From NCBI GenBank assembly GCA_902785445.1, contig CACZYN010000126.1, positions 1-5,451 on the forward strand: DNA of 5,451 bases. Direction: 5' to 3'. Shown here one piece after another: positions 1 through 5,451 of this stretch. Every line of letters begins with the position of its first letter. The first letter of the stretch is position 1. This DNA is from an uncultured Anaerovibrio sp. (lineage in GTDB: Bacteria; Bacillota; Negativicutes; Selenomonadales; Selenomonadaceae). The notes under the pieces were generated by a model. It was not told where the DNA came from, ran no database searches, and saw only the letters and a program-made list of their open reading frames with translations. The translations under genes were made by a program, and so were the position numbers.

Positions 1-543
1 TCCCCCAGCTATTAACTCCTCTACTACTTCCCCTAACATGGATATGCTGAGGAAAATGCACATAGTGGATTTATGGGCCGCCAAGGAGCGAAGGCTTTCC
101 CGATCCGGTACTGGTGTCCGTCCCTCGTTGCGGGTAATTATCACCGTCTGGGTAACCCCCGGCAGGGTGTACTCCTGCTTTAACGCCGCAGCGGTAGCTA
201 AAAAGCTGCTTACCCCTGGTATCACCTCATATTCAATGCCCTTTTTGCTCAAGGCATCCATCTGCTCCTGAATAGCCCCGTAAAGGCTAGGGTCACCGGT
301 GTGCAGGCGGACCACTTTTTTATCCTCTGCCACGCCTTTTTCAATGACTTCCAATACCTCTGGCAGGGACATGGAGGCGGAATTATGAATCTCGCACTCC
401 TCCTTGGCGTAGCCCAACAGAGCTTTAGGCACCAAGGAACCAGCATATATTATCACATCAGCTTCTTCCAACAGCCGACGGCCTTTTACCGTAATTAATT
501 CCGGATCTCCGGGACCGGCTCCCACTATACTAACCTTAGTCAA
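1..543 (-). CDS. cbiF: Cobalt-precorrin-4 C11-methyltransferase CbiF (3' part cut off by window edge)
   Basis: CbiF transfers a methyl group from S-adenosylmethionine (SAM) to C11 of cobalt-precorrin-4, giving cobalt-precorrin-5A in the anaerobic cobalamin pathway; it is cytoplasmic. Translating from a TTG at 543-541 gives 181 open codons to the window edge. Class III tetrapyrrole-methylase marks are visible: VGAGPGDPELITVKG near residues 7-21, TGDPSLYGAI at 82-91, PGVSSF at 109-114, LPGVTQT at 127-133 and RTPVP at 142-146. The LITVKG and TRNEGRTPVP segments fit CbiF/CobM better than the related CbiL, CbiH or CbiE. The family is about 250 residues long, so roughly 70 C-terminal residues lie left of the window. 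The TTG start is chosen because the conserved N-terminus begins at once after it, no ATG is available, and a GGGGAGG site lies 8 nt upstream. The gene overlaps the end of cbiT by 8 bp, which suggests translational coupling. Identity is confident; the start is fairly confident. Confidence 0.95.
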   Translation of the reverse strand, partial: MTKVSIVGAGPGDPELITVKGRRLLEEADVIIYAGSLVPKALLGYAKEECEIHNSASMSLPEVLEVIEKGVAEDKKVVRLHTGDPSLYGAIQEQMDALSKKGIEYEVIPGVSSFLATAAALKQEYTLPGVTQTVIITRNEGRTPVPDRESLRSLAAHKSTMCIFLSISMLGEVVEELIAGG

Positions 544-1129
544 TGTTCTTTCCTCCCCTTTTCTCGCAGGTAACAATATAAATCGGATTATGGGCCTTGG
601 CCAGGTCATACCCCCCCACCTGCTGGAGCTGGCTTACCTGCACCTGTATAGCCTCATAAGAATAATCAGTACGCTTACGCATATATGCAATACACTGGGC
701 AATGGTCTGAATGGTAATACAGTTGATTACTATTCGCCCGCCCACTGTCAGTTTTCTATCTATAGCCTCAATAATTTCATCTAAATTACCGCCGCTGCCG
801 CCAATAATGGCCGTATCAAGGCGGGATATCTGTTCAAAGCCCGCTGGAGCATAAGCTTCAATAATCTTAATATTTTTTACCCCAAACTTATCCACATTTT
901 TACAGATAAGCTCCACCCCCTCGGGATTTTTTTCAATGGCGTACACCATCCCCTTGGGAGCCTGCAAAGCGGCTTCAATGGACAAGGAGCCAGTCCCTGC
1001 TCCCACATCACAAATAATACCATCGGGCTTAATTTGGGCCTTGGCAATGGTCAATATGCGAATTTCTTCCTTGGTCATAGGAACCTTGCCCCGAATAAAT
1101 TCCTCGTCGGGAATTCCCAGCTGATACAT
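536..1129 (-). CDS. cbiT: Cobalt-precorrin-6B C15-methyltransferase (decarboxylating) CbiT
   Basis: CbiT methylates C15 of cobalt-precorrin-6B using SAM and removes the C12 acetate carboxyl as CO2, giving cobalt-precorrin-7. The 197-residue product is close to the usual size (about 190). It is a Rossmann-fold class I methyltransferase: PDEEFIRG at residues 7-14 is the typical N-terminal element, DVGAGTGSLSIE at 41-52 is the SAM-binding motif I, GGSGGNLDEI at 110-119 is a family hallmark, and an NPIYIV strand lies near 181-186. The start is placed at the ATG at 1129. It forms TGATG with the cbiE stop, and the conserved IPDEEF follows directly. A TTG at 1153 would add eight residues with no family match. 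The upstream GGTGGTG is a weak ribosome-binding site, so translation probably relies on ribosomes finishing cbiE. In aerobic bacteria the equivalents of CbiE and CbiT are fused as CobL, in the same order as these two genes. One oddity is EAYAP at 91-95, where many relatives have a glycine-containing G-x-AP loop. Confidence 0.95.
   Translation of the reverse strand: MYQLGIPDEEFIRGKVPMTKEEIRILTIAKAQIKPDGIICDVGAGTGSLSIEAALQAPKGMVYAIEKNPEGVELICKNVDKFGVKNIKIIEAYAPAGFEQISRLDTAIIGGSGGNLDEIIEAIDRKLTVGGRIVINCITIQTIAQCIAYMRKRTDYSYEAIQVQVSQLQQVGGYDLAKAHNPIYIVTCEKRGGKNID
552..558 (-). promoter_or_regulatory. Ribosome-binding site of cbiF, supporting a TTG start
   Basis: The minus strand reads GGGGAGG, then AAAGAACA (8 nt), then TTG at 543-541. 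The site lies inside the last codons of cbiT, where it encodes part of Arg-Gly-Gly-Lys. Its strength and spacing are the main reason to accept the rare TTG as the cbiF start. Confidence 0.8.
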
Positions 1130-1761
1130 CAGGATTTCACCACCAATACACAATTTAAATATACCGTTTCCAATCTGGCAGCTTCGCCAATGGTAGTAAT
1201 GATTATTTTTTCGTCCGGATAGGACAGGCGATTACAGATAGCTACCATGGCTCCCGCCGGCCAGCCCAGCTTTTTCAGCATGGCGGGGATGGTCTTGGAA
1301 TTATTTTTCTTATCCGTCAGTAAACCCAGCACCTTGCCCGGATAATATACCAGTCGCTCACTGGAAACAGTGCGGCCGTGCAGGCTCACCAGCTCTGCCT
1401 CGTACCAGGACAATCCCAGTTTGGCAAAGGCCACCTGCATGGAACTAAGGCCTGGAATAACCTCCAGCTTGGCATCCTCAAAATGGCGTCGGATTGCCTC
1501 CAGCAGAGAATAATAGCCAGGGTCACCTGATACCATTACCACAACATCATTATTTTCCAGCTGACGACCAATAAAGGCCATCACTTCCTCAATATCCGCC
1601 CGGATAATAAACTTGGTCTGGCCATCCTTTCTGCCGTACTGTTCAATGGCCCGACTGCTTCCCACCAGCACCTGGGCCTGTTCAATAGTCTCAAGAGCGG
1701 CCGGTATCATGTAATCTTTGCTGCCAGGGCCAATGCCCACCACAATTATTTTATGTTCCAT
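1129..1761 (-). CDS. cbiE: Cobalt-precorrin-7 C5-methyltransferase CbiE
   Basis: CbiE uses SAM to methylate C5 of cobalt-precorrin-7, giving cobalt-precorrin-8, the step after CbiT. The 210-residue product is a class III tetrapyrrole methylase of ordinary CbiE length. VVGIGPGSKDYM at residues 7-18 is the N-terminal GxGPG loop, GSSRAIEQY at 34-42 is CbiE-like, VSGDPGYYSLL at 77-87 is the SAM-binding DP loop, and PGLSSMQVAFAKLGLSW at 103-119 matches the CbiE/CobL type rather than CbiF or CbiH. LHGR at 127-130 is also typical. The ATG at 1761 has GAGG 7 nt upstream and overlaps the end of cbiD by 16 bp in another frame. The stop shares its final base with the cbiT start. It is a stand-alone CbiE, not the CobL fusion. 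Identity is confident. Confidence 0.95.
   Translation of the reverse strand: MEHKIIVVGIGPGSKDYMIPAALETIEQAQVLVGSSRAIEQYGRKDGQTKFIIRADIEEVMAFIGRQLENNDVVVMVSGDPGYYSLLEAIRRHFEDAKLEVIPGLSSMQVAFAKLGLSWYEAELVSLHGRTVSSERLVYYPGKVLGLLTDKKNNSKTIPAMLKKLGWPAGAMVAICNRLSYPDEKIIITTIGEAARLETVYLNCVLVVKS
1138..1144 (-). promoter_or_regulatory. Weak ribosome-binding site of cbiT
   Basis: The minus strand has GGTGGTG, 8 nt before the ATG at 1129 and within the cbiE coding region. It is a poor match to AGGAGG. With the TGATG stop-start overlap, it suggests that cbiT translation depends mainly on termination-reinitiation from cbiE. Confidence 0.45.
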
Positions 1762-2846
1762 CCCAATTCCTCGCCAATCTTTCTTCCAGTTTCATCCATA
1801 CCTAATAATTCACCCTTCAGGGTCACCAATACCGTACCTACTTCCAGCTTGTCGAAAACCAACCGTTTGGCCCGCAGGCTGGCTCGGGCAGCTATGGTAT
1901 CATATACAGATTCAAGGTCATATTGGGCAATTATCGGCAATGCTTCCTCGGTAGTTAAACAAGCCAATATTTGCTGAACACCTTCCTGGGGCATTCCGGC
2001 TGCCGCACTATAGGCTGCCAGCGTCTCCAGACGTCCATCTCCCACCCGATTATGGGTATGAAATACTCCCGCCGCCACTTTAGCCAGCTTACCTATATGA
2101 CCGAAAAGAAGAACTCTTTTCAGTCCCATATCCACCGCCTTTTCCAGCATATGTCCAATAAAATTACTGGTCTGGGCCATGGCCGCCTCAGGCAATCCCC
2201 ACTGGGTGGCAATCCGTTCGCCAATTTTCCCCGGGACGAATATCTGGGTATCAAAGCCCGCCGCCAAGGCCACGCTGATCTGAGGCACCAAAGAATCCTT
2301 GAAGGCTTCCTCGGACATAGGCTTTAACACCCCAGTGGTACCGATTATGGAGATACCATCCTTTACCCCTAAAACGGGATTCAGGGTTTTCTTGGCCAGC
2401 TCCACACCACCAGGCACGTCGATTCTTACCTTACAGCCTGGAACCGTGCCAAAAATTTCGCTTAGGGACTGCTGTACAAGCTGCCGTGGTCCTGGATTAA
2501 TAGCCGGCTCTCCTGGGGGAATAGCCAAACCCGCTTTGGTTACGGTGCCTACCCCTTCCCCGGCGATAAACTCCACACCAGACAAGGACTTATCCAAGGT
2601 CAAGGTGGTCAAAATAGAGGCTCCATTGGTAATATCCGGATCATCTCCGGCATCCTTTACCACCTCTACCCGGATACCATCACCAGCGGCTTCAATATTC
2701 TTTATTGGTATGTTCAGCTTCGTTCCGTCCAAGGCGGTTATTTCCACGAAATCACTGGTGCAGCCCTGCATAAACAGAGCTGCTGCCTTGGCTCCCGCTG
2801 CCACACAGGCCCCGGTGGTATAGCCACCCCTGAGTTCCTTCGCCAT
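1746..2846 (-). CDS. cbiD: Cobalt-precorrin-5B C1-methyltransferase CbiD
   Basis: CbiD methylates C1 of cobalt-precorrin-5B with SAM to give cobalt-precorrin-6A. It is specific to the anaerobic, cobalt-early route, so its presence decides which cobalamin pathway this cell uses. The product is 366 residues, normal for the family. Hallmarks are LRGGYTTGACVAAGAKAA at residues 5-22, KDAGDDPDITNGA at 64-76, GEGVGTVTKAGLAIPPGEP at 97-115 followed by NPGPR at 117-121, IIGTTGVLKPMSEEA at 167-181, and FGHIGKLAKVAAG then THNRVGDGR in 248-272. CbiD has its own fold, unrelated to the class III methylases beside it. The ATG at 2846 is preferred over an in-frame GTG at 2849, because AGGAGG lies 5 nt from the ATG but only 2 nt from the GTG. 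The start lies 15 bp after the ftsY stop, with no room for a riboswitch or promoter, so it should be read from the smc-ftsY transcript or from a promoter inside ftsY. Confidence 0.97.
   Translation of the reverse strand: MAKELRGGYTTGACVAAGAKAAALFMQGCTSDFVEITALDGTKLNIPIKNIEAAGDGIRVEVVKDAGDDPDITNGASILTTLTLDKSLSGVEFIAGEGVGTVTKAGLAIPPGEPAINPGPRQLVQQSLSEIFGTVPGCKVRIDVPGGVELAKKTLNPVLGVKDGISIIGTTGVLKPMSEEAFKDSLVPQISVALAAGFDTQIFVPGKIGERIATQWGLPEAAMAQTSNFIGHMLEKAVDMGLKRVLLFGHIGKLAKVAAGVFHTHNRVGDGRLETLAAYSAAAGMPQEGVQQILACLTTEEALPIIAQYDLESVYDTIAARASLRAKRLVFDKLEVGTVLVTLKGELLGMDETGRKIGEELGWNIK
1769..1772 (-). promoter_or_regulatory. Ribosome-binding site of cbiE inside the cbiD 3' end
   Basis: GAGG stands 7 nt before the ATG at 1761 and is embedded in the last codons of cbiD. 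It supports this start and the 16 bp overlap of the two genes. Confidence 0.7.
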
Positions 2847-2851
2847 CACTA

Positions 2852-2857
2852 CCTCCT
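2852..2857 (-). promoter_or_regulatory. Strong ribosome-binding site of cbiD
   Basis: A perfect AGGAGG is followed by TAGTG and the ATG at 2846. It fills most of the short ftsY-cbiD spacer and favours the ATG over the GTG three bases upstream. Its strength suggests that cbiD is translated independently, unlike the coupled genes after it. Confidence 0.85.
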
Positions 2858-2861
2858 GGTT

Positions 2862-3776
2862 CTATCCCTCAAACAACGCTTTGGCGAAGTCATCGGCAAT
2901 AAATGGCCGCAAATCCTCCATTCCTTCGCCTACACCAATCCATTTTACAGGCATGGAAAGTTCTGCCTTAATGCCGATTACCACACCACCCTTGGCGGTA
3001 CCATCCAGCTTGGTAAGAACAATACCGGAAATTGGAGCTGCTTCCGTAAACAGCTTGGCCTGACTGATAGCATTCTGACCCGTGGTAGCATCCAGCACCA
3101 GCAACGTCTCATGAGGAGCATCCGGAATTTCCCGCTGGATTACCCGATTAATCTTCTTTAATTCCTCCATGAGATTGGACTTGGTCTGAAGCCGCCCAGC
3201 GGTATCAATCAGCAGCACATCCACATTCCGGGCCACCGCAGCCTTTACCGCATCATAAGCCACTGCAGCCGGATCGGAATTTTCCTCATGACGAATTACC
3301 TTGGCATCGGTGCGCTCACCCCAGATTTCCAGCTGGTCAATAGCCGCCGCCCGGAAGGTATCCGCAGCAGCCAGCATAACCGACTTCCCCTGGGACTTAT
3401 AATAGGCACTCAGCTTGCCAATGGTGGTGGTCTTGCCCACACCATTTACCCCGATAACCAGAAAAACCGTTGGCCCGGACTTGGCCATATTGATTTCATT
3501 GGACTCCTTGGTGAGAAGCTCGGAAATCTCCTTTTGCAAAAACGGCTTCAAATCCTCCGGCCCATTGATTTCCTTCTTCTTAATACCCTTGCGCACAGCC
3601 TCCATAAGCCGTTCTGTGGTATTTACCCCCACATCGGCCATAATGAGGATTTCCTCCAGCTCGTCCAGCAAGTCATCATCTATGTCTGCATAGCCTATAA
3701 CCAGCTTTTCAATCTTTTCCGTAATGGACTCCCGGGTTTTGGTGAGTCCCTTTTTCAATTTATCAAAAAATCCCAC
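2862..3776 (-). CDS. ftsY: Signal recognition particle receptor GTPase FtsY
   Basis: FtsY is the membrane-associated receptor that docks ribosome-bound signal recognition particle (Ffh plus 4.5S RNA) and hands nascent membrane proteins to the translocon. The 304-residue protein has the NG domain only. A basic amphipathic start (GFFDKLKKGLTKTR, residues 2-15), likely for membrane contact, leads into the helical N domain, with DELEEILIMADVG at 38-50. The GTPase then shows G1 GVNGVGKTT at 109-117, G2 DTFRAAA at 139-145, G3 DTAGR at 191-195, LDATTGQNA at 228-236, G4 TKLDG at 255-259 and G5 GVGEGMEDL at 281-289. It lacks the long acidic A domain of E. coli FtsY, as is usual in Firmicutes. LDATTGQNA and the closing GEGMEDLRPF separate it from Ffh, and there is no methionine-rich M domain. 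The start is GTG at 3776, with GGAGG 7 nt upstream. It begins 18 bp after the smc stop, so both are likely on one mRNA. Confidence 0.97.
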   Translation of the reverse strand: MGFFDKLKKGLTKTRESITEKIEKLVIGYADIDDDLLDELEEILIMADVGVNTTERLMEAVRKGIKKKEINGPEDLKPFLQKEISELLTKESNEINMAKSGPTVFLVIGVNGVGKTTTIGKLSAYYKSQGKSVMLAAADTFRAAAIDQLEIWGERTDAKVIRHEENSDPAAVAYDAVKAAVARNVDVLLIDTAGRLQTKSNLMEELKKINRVIQREIPDAPHETLLVLDATTGQNAISQAKLFTEAAPISGIVLTKLDGTAKGGVVIGIKAELSMPVKWIGVGEGMEDLRPFIADDFAKALFEG

Positions 3777-3783
3777 AATAATA

Positions 3784-3788
3784 CCTCC
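3784..3788 (-). promoter_or_regulatory. Ribosome-binding site of ftsY, supporting a GTG start
   Basis: GGAGG, preceded by four T residues, stands 7 nt before the GTG at 3776 in the 18 bp smc-ftsY spacer. The typical FtsY N-terminus (MGFFDKLKKG) begins at this codon, so the GTG start is well supported. Confidence 0.85.
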
Positions 3789-3794
3789 AAAATG

Positions 3795-5451
3795 TTAATT
3801 CTCCACGAAACTTTCCGCTTCCTTCAGCTTTACTGACAGAATCTTGGATACGCCCGCATCCTCTACCGTAACGCCATACATGGAATCCGCTGATTCCATG
3901 GTGCCCTTACGGTGGGTAACCACAATAAACTGGGTGCTGTCCGCATATTCCTCCAGGAAGCTGCCAAAGCGTCCGATGTTGGCCTCATCCAATGGGGCAT
4001 CCACCTCATCCAACAGGGAGAATGGTGCCGGACGATATTTCAGGAAGGAAAACAGTAAGGCTACCACCGTTAAAGCTCGCTCACCGCCGGACAAAACTGC
4101 CAAATTCTGCCGTTTTTTATCCGGTATCTGTACCAGGATATCCACACCGGACTCCAGCACATTTTCCTTATCACTAAGCATAATTTTGGCCTCGCCGCCC
4201 CCAAAGAGCCGGACGAAAATATCTCCAAAGAAGATATTAATGCTCTGAAAGGCCTCCTTAAACTGCTTGGTCATGGTGGCATCCATTTCCCCAATAATTT
4301 TCAGTAAATCCGCCTTGGCCGCCTGCAAATCCTCCGCATTGCCGGACAGAAAATCATGCCGCTCCAGCTGCTCCCTGTACTCTTCCGGAGCATTTGGATT
4401 CACCATACCCAGGGCAGCAATCTCCCGTTCCAGCCGCTTCAATTCCCGCTTCAGGGCCGGTGGCTCCATCTCTGGCACCAGCTCTGCTGCCCGCTCCGGC
4501 AAAATACCATGCTGGGACAGCATATTTTCCGTCAGCTGCTCCAAATCGTATTCTGTATGGGAGGCATCCAGCTCCAGCTTATGCAGCTCTTCCTGAATAC
4601 CATTCAGCCGATACTGGGCTTCCTTGGTTTCCTTTTCATTTTTCTGGCTTTCCACCAGCTTTTGCATCCGGTTGTCATACACCGCATCATACTCTTTTTT
4701 AGCCGCAGCAAAGTCATTTTGCAGATTCTGGGTTCTGGTTATTAATCCCCCAATCTGCTGCTGGCTCTGCTCCAGCTCCTCATCCAGACGATGAATTTCC
4801 TGCTGGTTTTGACCGATGGTTTCCTGATTACGGTCTATTTCCCGCTGACGCAGCAAGGTCTTTTCCTTTACCCGCAGCAAATTCTGCTCATGAATTGTCT
4901 TATCATGCTCCAGCCGATTAGTGGTCTCTGCCAGCTCATCGGCCTCTTCATCCATATTATCATAGTCTTCCAGCAAGGAATCCAGTTGTTCCTTTAAAGC
5001 CTGATTGGTGGCTTGTTGCTTGGCAAGCTCCGCCCTTAAATCAGCTGCCTTGGTTTCAATAGCCTTAAAATTCGCCTGGGCATTATCCAAAACTTCCTGC
5101 AGGGCTTCCTTATCCTTCCGGCTATTATCAATAAGCTCCCGTAAGGATGTGCAGTTTATCTGATGCTCCTGCACCTGCAATTCTAAGTCATGGAGCTCTG
5201 AGCGATATTTTTCCAATAATTGACTGTCGTGGTCAATTTCCGTCTGAAGTGTTTCTTGTTTTTGGGCCAACTTAACCGCCAGTTCCTGGGTGTTGGCCAG
5301 CTTGGAAGTCAATTCCTTGATTTCCCCCTGACGATTCAGGAAGCTGCTTTCCCGATGCTGATGACTACCACCAGTCATGGCACCACCAGGACTTAACAAT
5401 TCTCCTTCCAGGGTAACAATCCGCAGCCGTTGGCCCATTTGCCGATTTAAC
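3795..5451 (-). CDS. smc: Chromosome partition/condensation ATPase SMC, C-terminal half (5' part outside window)
   Basis: SMC forms the ring-shaped dimer that, with ScpA and ScpB, organises and helps segregate the chromosome. The frame is open through the right edge. Residues below are numbered from the first in-window Met codon at 5438, which is not the true start. The end of the hinge is visible as LLSPGGAMTGGS at 14-25. It is followed by about 330 residues of charged, Gln-rich heptad-type coiled coil, roughly 30-340. Then come LGMVNPNAPEEY at 343-354 and the C-terminal ATPase lobe: signature motif LSGGE at 449-453, Walker B LLDEVD at 475-480 with catalytic Glu 478, D-loop LDEAN at 483-487 and the switch histidine in VVTHRKGTME at 506-515. 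The Walker A lobe and the other coiled-coil arm lie outside. The 547 residues from the hinge to the end match the C-terminal half of a typical SMC of nearly 1,200 residues. LGMVNPNAPEEY and the hinge motif argue against other coiled-coil ATPases such as SbcC or RecN. Confidence 0.96.
   Translation of the reverse strand, partial: LNRQMGQRLRIVTLEGELLSPGGAMTGGSHQHRESSFLNRQGEIKELTSKLANTQELAVKLAQKQETLQTEIDHDSQLLEKYRSELHDLELQVQEHQINCTSLRELIDNSRKDKEALQEVLDNAQANFKAIETKAADLRAELAKQQATNQALKEQLDSLLEDYDNMDEEADELAETTNRLEHDKTIHEQNLLRVKEKTLLRQREIDRNQETIGQNQQEIHRLDEELEQSQQQIGGLITRTQNLQNDFAAAKKEYDAVYDNRMQKLVESQKNEKETKEAQYRLNGIQEELHKLELDASHTEYDLEQLTENMLSQHGILPERAAELVPEMEPPALKRELKRLEREIAALGMVNPNAPEEYREQLERHDFLSGNAEDLQAAKADLLKIIGEMDATMTKQFKEAFQSINIFFGDIFVRLFGGGEAKIMLSDKENVLESGVDILVQIPDKKRQNLAVLSGGERALTVVALLFSFLKYRPAPFSLLDEVDAPLDEANIGRFGSFLEEYADSTQFIVVTHRKGTMESADSMYGVTVEDAGVSKILSVKLKEAESFVEN

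Larger units (their letters stand above)
1..5451 (-). other. Probable polycistronic unit smc-ftsY-cbiD-cbiE-cbiT-cbiF
   Basis: All six genes run in the same direction. The spacings are smc-ftsY 18 bp, ftsY-cbiD 15 bp, cbiD-cbiE 16 bp overlap, cbiE-cbiT 1 bp overlap (TGATG) and cbiT-cbiF 8 bp overlap. Neither spacer contains an inverted repeat with a T-run or room for a riboswitch. Co-transcription is inferred from this spacing. A promoter buried in smc or ftsY that serves the cbi genes separately cannot be excluded by eye. Both ends of the unit are outside the window. Confidence 0.75.

Noticed and set aside
249..446. 65-codon minus-strand frame inside cbiF
   Set aside because: It is out of frame with the well-conserved CbiF reading, which is continuous across this stretch.
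1130..1153. Upstream TTG start for cbiT at 1153
   Set aside because: The extra eight residues match nothing in the family and would deepen the overlap with cbiE. The ATG at 1129 forms TGATG with the cbiE stop and sits just before the conserved IPDEEF.
2299..2823. 174-codon open frame on the plus strand opposite cbiD
   Set aside because: It lies wholly antisense to strongly conserved CbiD motifs, resembles no family I know, and is a shadow of the coding strand's codon bias.
2847..2849. GTG start for cbiD three bases upstream of the ATG
   Set aside because: It lies only 2 nt from the AGGAGG, too close for normal initiation. The ATG at 2846 has a workable 5 nt spacing.
3777..3794. Possible terminator or promoter between smc and ftsY
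   Set aside because: The 18 bp spacer holds only the ftsY ribosome-binding site and AT-rich filler, with no hairpin and no room for a promoter.
3288..3836. 182-codon open frame on the plus strand across ftsY and the smc end
   Set aside because: It is antisense to the FtsY GTPase motifs and crosses the smc-ftsY junction. It has no recognisable domain and no gene-like context.
3844..4745. Several plus-strand open frames of 100-134 codons opposite smc
   Set aside because: They are low-complexity Ser/Pro-rich or Leu/Phe-rich products, as expected from reading the complement of a Glu/Gln/Leu-rich coiled-coil gene.
1117..5180. Frequent CCAGCT/AGCTGG words scattered along the window
   Set aside because: They fall in coding frame as common Glu-Leu, Lys-Leu and Gln-Leu codon pairs (GAG CTG, AAG CTG), with no regular spacing. 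This looks like codon preference, not a repeat or binding-site array.

Overview
The window is a single, gap-free run of six genes, all on the minus strand, so it reads from right to left. In transcription order they are smc (its C-terminal half, entering from the right edge), ftsY, cbiD, cbiE, cbiT and cbiF (leaving at the left edge without its last part). No RNA gene, mobile element, CRISPR array or phage feature is visible. No gene-free stretch exceeds about 20 bases.

The first part (about 2862-5451) is housekeeping. The SMC chromosome-condensation ATPase is followed 18 bp later by FtsY, the signal-recognition-particle receptor GTPase. This smc-ftsY pairing is well known in Firmicutes such as Bacillus subtilis. 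The second part (1-2846) is a block of four methyltransferases from the anaerobic (early cobalt insertion) route to cobalamin. In pathway order, CbiF methylates C11, CbiD C1, CbiT C15 (with decarboxylation of the C12 acetate) and CbiE C5. The gene order D-E-T-F is the same as in the classical Salmonella cbi operon. The missing partners (cbiG and cbiJ between these steps, cbiC after them, and cbiA, cbiB and others) must lie to the left of the window or elsewhere.

The most notable point is the junction. cbiD starts only 15 bp after the ftsY stop, with a perfect AGGAGG ribosome-binding site and no room for a terminator, promoter or cobalamin riboswitch. The downstream cbi genes then overlap one another by 16, 1 and 8 bp. 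The simplest reading is that a vitamin-pathway module is transcribed with a chromosome-segregation and protein-targeting operon. In B. subtilis the ylxM-ffh pair follows ftsY at this place.

The organism is probably an anaerobic, cobalamin-making Firmicute with moderate GC. The evidence is the cobalt-early enzymes, strong AGGAGG-type ribosome-binding sites, use of GTG and TTG starts, and the short FtsY lacking the acidic N-terminal domain. A member of the Negativicutes or a related clostridial group is plausible, but this is an impression and not demonstrated. I found no previously undescribed biological system here; the interest lies in gene arrangement and regulation.
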